From the NCBI GenBank assembly GCA_015057585.1, contig SVEF01000009.1, forward strand, positions 60,933 through 124,932: DNA of 64,000 nt, written 5' to 3'. Under the pieces are notes generated by a model. The model was not told the DNA's origin. It saw nothing but the letters and a program-made list of their open reading frames with translations, and did not search any database. The position numbers and the translations under genes are program-made. The stretch comes from Lachnospiraceae bacterium. GTDB lineage: Bacteria > Bacillota > Clostridia > Lachnospirales > Lachnospiraceae. Of this stretch, positions 57,384 through 64,000 are shown one piece after another. How positions within the stretch are numbered: the stretch's first letter is position 1; every line of letters begins with the position of its first letter.

Positions 57384-59009
57384 TTATAATTTTTGTTTTT
57401 TTACCAATTCAATAAATTCGCGGTTTGTCTTTGTCCCCGCAAACATACTGATAATGCGCTCTGTCGCCTCTTCCGGCTTTAATCCGTTTAATGCCCGGCG
57501 CATGATATTAGCTGCTTCGAGTTCCGCCGGATTCAACAACAAATCCTCTCTTCTTGTGCTGGAACGCGGTAAATCGATAGCCGGGAACACACGACGTTCC
57601 GATAAATTACGGTCAAGTACCAGTTCCATGTTACCGGTTCCTTTGAATTCTTCGAACACTACGTCATCCATGCGGCTTCCGGTATCCACAAGCGCCGTTG
57701 CCAGAATGGTAAGGCTTCCGCCCTCTCTCATATTACGGGCTGCACCGAAAAATTTCTTTGGCATATGCAGTGCCGCCGGGTCAAGACCACCGGAGAGTGT
57801 ACGTCCGCTTGCCTGTACCGTCAGGTTATAGGCTCTTGCCAGTCTTGTAATACTGTCCAGCAAAATGACAACATCCTGTCCATGTTCTACCAGACGTTTC
57901 GCGCGTTCAATCACCATCTCAGAAACTCTCTTATGGTTTTCCGGAAGTTCATCAAACGTAGAATAGATGACCTCCACCTGATTTCCCTCAATGGATTCCT
58001 TAATATCCGTAACTTCTTCCGGACGTTCATCAATTAAAAGTATGATTAGATGCATATCCTTATGATTTCTCGTAATGGACTTTGCCACCTGCTTAAGCAA
58101 TGTGGTTTTACCGGTCTTTGGCTGGGATACAATCATTCCTCTCTGTCCCTTACCGATTGGAGAAATCAAATCCACCATACGCATGGCAAGAGAACACCCC
58201 GGCGTCTCTAAATGAATTCTCTCATTTGGGAAAATCGGGGTCAGATTTTCAAACTTCGGACGGAAGAACGGATCTGCCACCGGCGTTCCATTAATCGACT
58301 TCAAATATAACAATGCACTGAATTTTTCGGTAGGCGCCTTAATTTTTGTATTACCGCAGATGATATCACCGGTTCTAAGGCCAAACTTACGTAAAAGCGG
58401 CGGAGCCACATATACATCGTTTTCTCCCGGGAGATAGTTGTCACAACGGATAAAGCCAAAGCCGTCCGGCATAATCTCCAAAATACCGTTTTTGGTCTCC
58501 CCGCTATCTAATGCTTCCACATCCTTTACGGACGCTACCGCTCCCGGTGCTGCCGGTCCTTCTGATACCTTTGGTTCATATGTTTTTGGTTCCTGTCCGG
58601 CTACCGGTCTTTCCTGTCCACCTACCGGTCTTTCCTGTCCGTATCCCGGGCGTGTCTCCTGCCCCATCGGCCTTCCCTGCTGCGGATACGCAGAATATCC
58701 CGGACGCGGCTGCATCACACGGCGCTCCGTGGTCTCGCCCTGTACCGGACGTCTCATTGGCGCCCCCTGCACAGGTGACGCCGGTCTTCTCATTTCTCCC
58801 GGTGCTGCCTCAGGCCGCCTCTCCGGCATTGCATGCAGCTTTTTCTCTGCCACAGGCTCTGTTTTTAATTCTGGTTCCGTCTTTTTCTCACTTGCGGACA
58901 ATAACTCTATCAGCTCCTGTTTTCTCAGAGTTGAAATATTTTTTAATCCTCTTTTTTTTGCCTCTTCCTTTAACTCTGCGAGAGACATGCTCAAATACTC
59001 TACTGCCAT
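57384..59009 (-). CDS. rho: Transcription termination factor Rho with low-complexity insert
   Basis: 541 aa. Rho_N (~1-45, LAELKEEAKKRGLKN), a Pro/Arg/Gln/Gly-rich insert (~60-150) with repeated RPVxGQE and RPGYGQE units, cold-shock RNA-binding domain (~165-240, IMPDGFGFIR), then the ATPase with Walker A SQPKTGKTTL and Q-loop/R-loop segments. The insert is a known feature of Gram-positive anaerobe Rho but is not conserved in sequence. Confidence 0.95.
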   Translation of the reverse strand: MAVEYLSMSLAELKEEAKKRGLKNISTLRKQELIELLSASEKKTEPELKTEPVAEKKLHAMPERRPEAAPGEMRRPASPVQGAPMRRPVQGETTERRVMQPRPGYSAYPQQGRPMGQETRPGYGQERPVGGQERPVAGQEPKTYEPKVSEGPAAPGAVASVKDVEALDSGETKNGILEIMPDGFGFIRCDNYLPGENDVYVAPPLLRKFGLRTGDIICGNTKIKAPTEKFSALLYLKSINGTPVADPFFRPKFENLTPIFPNERIHLETPGCSLAMRMVDLISPIGKGQRGMIVSQPKTGKTTLLKQVAKSITRNHKDMHLIILLIDERPEEVTDIKESIEGNQVEVIYSTFDELPENHKRVSEMVIERAKRLVEHGQDVVILLDSITRLARAYNLTVQASGRTLSGGLDPAALHMPKKFFGAARNMREGGSLTILATALVDTGSRMDDVVFEEFKGTGNMELVLDRNLSERRVFPAIDLPRSSTRREDLLLNPAELEAANIMRRALNGLKPEEATERIISMFAGTKTNREFIELVKKQKL

Positions 59010-59155
59010 TTTGTTCTCCTTTTCTCTTTTCAGTTAAACATTCGTTGGGATCTATCACATGAAATAGTAAAAAAATAGAATTTCTATCAACAACAATGCT
59101 ATTATATCTCAATTTTCCAAAAAAAGAAAGCCCCAATCAAAAAACTTTCGTTCCG

Positions 59156-59184
59156 TTGACGAACGTCCCCATCAGTGATACAAT
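59156..59184 (+). promoter_or_regulatory. Promoter of the radical SAM gene
   Basis: TTGACG (59156-59161), 17 bp, TACAAT (59179-59184), 38 bp before the ATG at 59223, which has GGAG seven bases upstream. Confidence 0.75.
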
Positions 59185-59222
59185 AAGACAGCACAAAAAA
59201 GCCCCAAAAAGGAGTTACCTTT

Positions 59223-60155
59223 ATGATCAGCGGACACCAGAATGCAGATGAATATTTCAAATCCGTCTTCGGCAAAAAAATCTTCCGCTTATCTTTAGAC
59301 GGGGGGATGACCTGCCCCAACCGCGACGGGCATGCAGGGCACGACGGTTGCGTTTTTTGCAGCGCAAACGGTTCCGGAGATTTTGCAGCAAAACACTGCT
59401 CCTCCATGGCAGAACAAATTAAGCAGGCAAAGAAACAGGTAGCGCGCAAACTTCCCAAAAACGGAGCACCGTTTGGATATGTTGCCTATTTCCAGTCCTT
59501 TACCAATACGTATGCAGACACCGCTTACTTATCTTCGCTGTTTCACGAAACCATCCGGCATCCGGAAATTGAAGCACTGTTTATCGGTACCCGCCCGGAC
59601 TGTCTTCCTACGGAAGTTCTTAATCTGCTCAGTCAGCTTGCCGCCATAAAGCCGGTCTATGTAGAACTCGGCTTACAGACAGCAAAAGCCGAATCTGTTG
59701 CTTATATCAACCGTTGTTATGATAATCCGGTATTTGAAGCTGCCGTGACTGCACTTCACGAACGGGGTATTCCTGTTATCGTGCACTGTATCCTGGGCTT
59801 ACCCCACGAAACGGTATCCGATATGGCTCATACCGTTGACTATGTCTGTTCCTTCCCTGTACACGGCATAAAACTTCAGCTTTTACATGTACTAAAAGGA
59901 ACGCGCCTGGCAGATGATTATGAACGTCTTGTATCAGAGAAGGCGTTTGCCCTGATGGACCGGGAAGCATATTTGGACACTGTAGTCTCACTGCTTCACC
60001 GCATTCCGAAAGACATTGTCATCTACCGGCTGACCGGTGACGGACCGCGAAGCCTTCTGATTGCCCCACTCTGGAGCACGGATAAAAAGAAACTACAAAA
60101 CGAATTATATAAAAAACTGAAAGAGAGCGAATTACCATGCAATCCGAATCCTTAA
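59223..60155 (+). CDS. TIGR01212 (YhcC) family radical SAM protein
   Basis: 310 aa. The cluster motif is in MTCPNRDGHAGHDGCVFC, with Cys spaced for the 4Fe-4S. FIGTRPDCLP, VELGLQTA and VIVHCILGLPHE are the barrel strands typical of YhcC. Substrate unknown. Overlaps the DUF4364 gene by 19 nt. Confidence 0.92.
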   Translation: MISGHQNADEYFKSVFGKKIFRLSLDGGMTCPNRDGHAGHDGCVFCSANGSGDFAAKHCSSMAEQIKQAKKQVARKLPKNGAPFGYVAYFQSFTNTYADTAYLSSLFHETIRHPEIEALFIGTRPDCLPTEVLNLLSQLAAIKPVYVELGLQTAKAESVAYINRCYDNPVFEAAVTALHERGIPVIVHCILGLPHETVSDMAHTVDYVCSFPVHGIKLQLLHVLKGTRLADDYERLVSEKAFALMDREAYLDTVVSLLHRIPKDIVIYRLTGDGPRSLLIAPLWSTDKKKLQNELYKKLKESELPCNPNP

Positions 60156-60679
60156 TGCTTTATAAACTCATTATCCTCTACATCCTTGACCGGATGGATT
60201 TTCCGATTACCAATACCGAACTCACCAGTTTTATTCTGGAAAAGGAATATGCCAACTACATTACCATCCAGCAGACTCTGGAGGATTTGATTGAGGACGA
60301 ATTCATTGCCGTGGAGCACTCACACAATTCCTTCTTGTACCGTATCACCCCAACCGGAAGAGAAACGCTTTCCTATTTCTATACGAAGATTCCGGTACCG
60401 ATTCGGGACGACATCGATACCTTCTTATCGGAAAGAGAATATGAACTGCGCGAAACCGTAGCCGCAGCTGCCGATTATTATGAGCAAAAGAGAAATGAAT
60501 TTGTTGTGGAACTGCGCGTCGTGGAGCGTGACAGTGAATTGGTCCGCATCAATCTTTTGGTCACCTCCGCAGCGGAAGCGGATGCCATCTGCAACCGCTG
60601 GAAAAGTTGTAATGCGGATGTCTACAGTTACTTAATCTCCACACTTCTTGCCGGAAACCAGGAACAAAAAAACAAATAA
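60137..60679 (+). CDS. DUF4364 protein, winged-helix-like
   Basis: 180 aa. Helices in MLYKLIILYILDRMDFPITNTELTSFIL and LEDLIEDEFI, then a FLYRITPTGRETL wing, look like a PadR/ArsR-style DNA-binding fold; the C-terminal half is β-rich. This family is common in Clostridia with unknown target. It is translationally linked to the radical SAM gene. Confidence 0.85.
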   Translation: MQSESLMLYKLIILYILDRMDFPITNTELTSFILEKEYANYITIQQTLEDLIEDEFIAVEHSHNSFLYRITPTGRETLSYFYTKIPVPIRDDIDTFLSEREYELRETVAAAADYYEQKRNEFVVELRVVERDSELVRINLLVTSAAEADAICNRWKSCNADVYSYLISTLLAGNQEQKNK

Positions 60680-60686
60680 AAAAACG

Positions 60687-60722
60687 GGATAGAACGGAAA
60701 GTCTCCGCTCTATCCTTTTTTT
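60687..60722. terminator. Bidirectional terminator
   Basis: GGATAGAACGG (60687-60697) pairs with CCGCTCTATCC (60705-60715) with one mismatch, then seven T on the plus strand and A-rich flank for the minus strand. Serves DUF4364 and engB. Confidence 0.85.
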
Positions 60723-60727
60723 CATAC

Positions 60728-61330
60728 TTAAACTTCTGTTTCATCTTCTCCCAGATACGCTTCAATGATTTCCCAAATCTCGTCCCTTCCCTGCTTTGTC
60801 TCTGCGGAAAACGGCACCAGTTTGGTTTCCTTTTTCAGTCCCAGACCGGTGCGCAGCATTTTCACGTGCTTTTGTACCTGACTGCGGTTAATTTTATCCA
60901 GTTTCGTAGCAATAATGATTGGTTCAAAACCGTTATACACAATCCACTCATACATATTTTTATCGTTGGCGGACGGTTCATGGCGGATGTCAATCAGGAG
61001 AAATACCAGTTTCAACTGTTTGGATTTCTGCAGGTATTTCTCAATCATTTTTCCCCACTTTTCTTTTGTTGTCTGGGAAACCTTTGCATAACCGTACCCC
61101 GGCAGATCCACAAAATAAAGTTGTTCTTCAATGTTATAAAAATTTATTGTCTGCGTCTTTCCCGGCTGGGATGAAGTACGTGCAAGCGCCTTACGGTTAA
61201 TCATTGCGTTGATGAGTGATGACTTCCCGACGTTTGACTTTCCGGCAAACGCAAATTCCGGCAATGTATTTTCCGGCAACGTACTTGTAATGCCGCAAAC
61301 GGTTTCCAAAGATACATTATTTACATTCAT
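60728..61330 (-). CDS. engB: Ribosome biogenesis GTP-binding protein EngB/YsxC
   Basis: 200-aa GTPase for 50S assembly. G1 GKSNVGKSSLI, G3 DLPGYGYA, G4 ATKLDKI and G5 VPFSAET are in order. It overlaps lon by 14 nt, the usual neighbour. Confidence 0.96.
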   Translation of the reverse strand: MNVNNVSLETVCGITSTLPENTLPEFAFAGKSNVGKSSLINAMINRKALARTSSQPGKTQTINFYNIEEQLYFVDLPGYGYAKVSQTTKEKWGKMIEKYLQKSKQLKLVFLLIDIRHEPSANDKNMYEWIVYNGFEPIIIATKLDKINRSQVQKHVKMLRTGLGLKKETKLVPFSAETKQGRDEIWEIIEAYLGEDETEV

Positions 61331-63662
61331 TTTGCTTTAATGCGTGCCGCAGCACTTCCTCCATGTTTGATACGGTCACTACCGTCAGACCGTTTAAAAT
61401 TTCTTCCGAAATCTCCGAAAGGTCACTTTCGTTTTCTTTTGGCACCAATACCTTTTTGATGCCCGCCTGTTTTGCTGCCAGGAGTTTTTCCTTCAGTCCG
61501 CCGATGGCCAGCACCCTGCCGCGAAGCGAGATTTCTCCGGTCATAGCCACCAAAGACTCTACCGGAACATCGGTCACCGCCGAATAAAACGCAGTTGCCA
61601 TCGTGATACCCGCCGACGGTCCATCCTTTGGCACCGCGCCCTCCGGCACATGCAAATGGAAATCGTGCGTTTCAAAATAATCCGCAGACACTCCTGCTTT
61701 CTCCGAAATTGAACGCACAAAGCTAAGCGCAATCTGCGCCGACTCCTTCATCACATCACCAAGCTTTCCGGTCAGCATGAGAGCACCTTTTCCCGGCATG
61801 CTGTTCACTTCAATCTGTAAGGTATCACCGCCGGCTTCCGTCCAGGCAAGTCCCCGCACAATACCAATCTCTGCTTTTTCATTGGCAGACGTTCTGCGGT
61901 ACTTTTTCTTTCCTAAAAATTCGGTCAGATTTTTCTTTGTTACTTTGATTGTCTCTGTTTCCGTTTGGTTCTGTCTTGCCTCCAGAACTCTCATAGCCGC
62001 TTTTCTGCAGACTTCTCCGATTTTTCTCTCCAGCGAACGCACACCGGCTTCCCTGGTATAAAAACTGATGATATCCTTTAACGCGTCCTGACCGAATTTC
62101 ACGTCTTTCTGCGTCAGCCCATTCTTTACAAGCTGCTTTGGCACCAGATGTTCTTTTGCAATATGCAGTTTTTCATTTTCGGTATAGCTATTGACTTCGA
62201 TGATTTCCATACGGTCAAGCAGTGGTTTTGGTATCGTCTGCGTTGTGTTGGCAGTGCAAATAAACAATACCTCCGACAAATCCACCGGGATTTCCACATA
62301 ATGATCCACAAAGTTTTTATTCTGCTCCGGGTCCAGCACTTCCAGCAGTGCCGATGCGGTATCTCCCTTATAGTCACTGCTGACCTTGTCAATTTCATCT
62401 AACAGCATCAGCGGATTCTTTACCTTTGCTGACTTCAGCCCCTGAATCAGACGGCCCGGCATGGCACCTACATAGGTGCGTCTGTGACCGCGGATTTCCG
62501 CCTCATCACGCACACCGCCAAGGCAAATCCGCACATATTCCTTTTTCAGCGCCGTTGCCACCGAACGTGCGACGGAAGTCTTTCCGGTCCCCGGAGGGCC
62601 TACGAGACAGATAATCGGCGCCTGTCCTTTCTCATTCAGGGCACGCACAGAAAGGAACTCCAAAATACGTTCCTTTACCTTTTCCAGTCCATAGTGGTCC
62701 TTATCTAAAATCTTCCTGGCGCGGGCAATGGCAAGATCATCCTTCGTTGCCTTATCCCACGGAAGTGCCAGCAACGTTTCCACATAGCCTCTTGCCACCG
62801 CAACCTCCGACTGACTTCCGCTGACGGATTTGAAACGGTCAATTTCCTTTTTTATCTTATCCTTAACCTCATCACTTGCCTGTAACGCCTTCAGTTTCTG
62901 ATAGAACTCCTCGGCATCTTCCAGCGCATTGCCTTCGCCGAGTTCTTCCCGGATGACCTTTAACTGTTCACGCATGATGTAATCTTTTTGGTTTTTATCT
63001 ACTTTTTCTTTTACCTTGCTCTGCAATTCCTTTTTGATACGCAGAATTTCAATCTCATTGGCAAGGATAATCATAATGGCTTCATATCGCTCCACAATGT
63101 GTGTTGCATCCAGAATCTTTTGTTTTGACGTCACTGTCATCGGCACACTGACCGCCACCTGATTGATTAAGGAATCCAGCGAATCTGCCGCCATCAGCTG
63201 CTTCACGATATCCTTGCCGAATTTTTCATTGGTACGCACATAGGCCTCTAACATATCCTTCAGGCCTCTGAGCATCGCACGCTGCTCTATCGCCGTCAAA
63301 ACATCCGCATTCACTTCTATCGGCATGTTGACTGCGCCTAAAAGATAGGGCTCTGTCGCAACCAGTTCTTCCAGATAACCTCTGCGGATTCCGGTTGCCA
63401 GCACACGGATTTGATTCCCCGGCATTTTAATCATCTGCTTCACCTGGGAAATCGTTCCCATCGGGAACAAGTCCGCATAGTCCGGTTCTTCTGCCTCATT
63501 TTCCTTCTGGGTCACCACCAGAATCTGCTTCCCTTCATGCAGTGCCACCTTGATTGCACGGATACTGGATTCTTTATGTATATCAAAGTGAATCATCATA
63601 CCCGGAAGCATCGTTATTCCCCGTATTGCAACCACCGGCATAATCAGTCTGTCTTCACTCAT
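61317..63662 (-). CDS. lon: ATP-dependent protease Lon
   Basis: ~781 aa. N-terminal LAN domain, coiled linker, Walker [14 protein letters not shown], Walker [12 protein letters not shown], and the Ser-Lys site in [11 protein letters not shown] and the [13 protein letters not shown] segment. Soluble bacterial LonA. ATG at 63662 chosen: GAGGAGG precedes it; an upstream in-frame start at 63686 lacks one. Sits between clpX and engB. Confidence 0.97.
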   Translation of the reverse strand: MSEDRLIMPVVAIRGITMLPGMMIHFDIHKESSIRAIKVALHEGKQILVVTQKENEAEEPDYADLFPMGTISQVKQMIKMPGNQIRVLATGIRRGYLEELVATEPYLLGAVNMPIEVNADVLTAIEQRAMLRGLKDMLEAYVRTNEKFGKDIVKQLMAADSLDSLINQVAVSVPMTVTSKQKILDATHIVERYEAIMIILANEIEILRIKKELQSKVKEKVDKNQKDYIMREQLKVIREELGEGNALEDAEEFYQKLKALQASDEVKDKIKKEIDRFKSVSGSQSEVAVARGYVETLLALPWDKATKDDLAIARARKILDKDHYGLEKVKERILEFLSVRALNEKGQAPIICLVGPPGTGKTSVARSVATALKKEYVRICLGGVRDEAEIRGHRRTYVGAMPGRLIQGLKSAKVKNPLMLLDEIDKVSSDYKGDTASALLEVLDPEQNKNFVDHYVEIPVDLSEVLFICTANTTQTIPKPLLDRMEIIEVNSYTENEKLHIAKEHLVPKQLVKNGLTQKDVKFGQDALKDIISFYTREAGVRSLERKIGEVCRKAAMRVLEARQNQTETETIKVTKKNLTEFLGKKKYRRTSANEKAEIGIVRGLAWTEAGGDTLQIEVNSMPGKGALMLTGKLGDVMKESAQIALSFVRSISEKAGVSADYFETHDFHLHVPEGAVPKDGPSAGITMATAFYSAVTDVPVESLVAMTGEISLRGRVLAIGGLKEKLLAAKQAGIKKVLVPKENESDLSEISEEILNGLTVVTVSNMEEVLRHALKQNECK

Positions 63663-63727
63663 TATTTTCCTCCTCAATGATACCAAAACAAGCTGACAGT
63701 ATTGTGAAATGCTGCCAGCCTGTCAAA

Positions 63728-64000
63728 TTACATTATTCCATCTGTTCCTGTTCTCTTGCTACTGCTTTTTTGTCCTCCGGAGGATACCAACAGGCTTGGC
63801 TGCTCCGTTCCTTCCGCAGACTCCTTTGTTACGATGCATTTTAAAATCGTCTCATCGGAAGGCATCTCGTACATGGTTTCCAGTAAGGTTTTTTCCATAA
63901 TGGAACGTAAGCCTCTGGCACCGGTCTTGTACTCCAGCGCACGTCTTGCAAAGACACGCAATGCATCCTCTTCAAATTCGAGTTCTACACCGCCTAATTC
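63728..64000 (-). CDS. clpX: ATP-dependent Clp protease ATP-binding subunit ClpX, C-terminal part
   Basis: The open frame enters from the right edge. [43 protein letters not shown] is the ClpX C-terminal small domain. A variable tail of ~30 residues ends at 63728. It unfolds substrates for ClpP. Only ~90 codons are visible. Confidence 0.95.
   Translation of the reverse strand, partial: ELGGVELEFEEDALRVFARRALEYKTGARGLRSIMEKTLLETMYEMPSDETILKCIVTKESAEGTEQPSLLVSSGGQKSSSKRTGTDGIM

Noticed and set aside
58438..59062. Plus-strand frames opposite the Rho insert
   Set aside because: Pro/Leu or Gly/Ser-rich shadow of the low-complexity insert in rho.

Overview
The window reads like the chromosome of a Lachnospiraceae-type (Clostridia, Bacillota) gut or rumen anaerobe. 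Supporting signs are the order rho-rpmE-DUF1385-prmC-prfA, lon-engB beside clpX, a gatCAB operon, strong Gram-positive ribosome binding sites, Thr/Pro-rich linkers in surface proteins, a KtrAB potassium system and a FliK-like flagellar gene. This placement is inference from gene content. No rRNA, tRNA, CRISPR array or transposase was seen.

Positions 1-23968 (all minus strand) form a polymorphic-toxin island. It is read from high to low coordinates. It starts with a secreted Ig-like repeat protein (23968-21767), followed by one intact 2834-residue RHS/YD-repeat protein (21736-13232). That protein has a signal peptide, a subtilisin-like protease domain, an SH3 domain, Thr-Pro linkers, a DUF6531 domain, YD repeats, an internal cohesin-like plus dockerin pair, an RHS core and a ParB-like toxin tip. 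A SUKH-type immunity gene and a KptA/Tpt1 RNA 2'-phosphotransferase follow. Below these lie five 5'-truncated RHS cassettes, each with a different C-terminal tip and, where visible, a small AT-rich immunity-type gene. The tips, in order, are Tox24-like, AHH nuclease, ART-like, BECR-nuclease-like and papain-like (the last cut by the window edge). Two of the cassettes carry in-frame TAG codons. The truncated tips lack credible starts, yet four cassettes begin with a promoter-like element. This suggests donors that keep the toxin silent while transcribing the immunity gene.

Positions 24204-38350 are mixed. A minus-strand operon holds an S66 carboxypeptidase, a WG-repeat membrane protein, an aldo/keto reductase and a DUF3810 metallopeptidase. 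Next come a plus-strand FliK-like gene, lacZ with a membrane-anchored protein, a divergent TIGR01906 membrane protein, and a C39-like lipoprotein whose usual catalytic Cys position is altered.

Positions 38407-51017 hold dapF with an LTA-synthase-like sulfatase and gatC-gatA-gatB; a DUF4956/VTC pair; a coiled-coil membrane protein; ktrB-ktrA with a SpoU methyltransferase; and a cation antiporter under a yybP-ykoY (manganese) riboswitch with a clear promoter.

Positions 51305-64000 carry a small plus-strand gene, the DUF1385-prmC-prfA-EAL operon, rpmE, rho, a plus-strand radical SAM gene with a DUF4364 regulator, and engB, lon and the 3' end of clpX.
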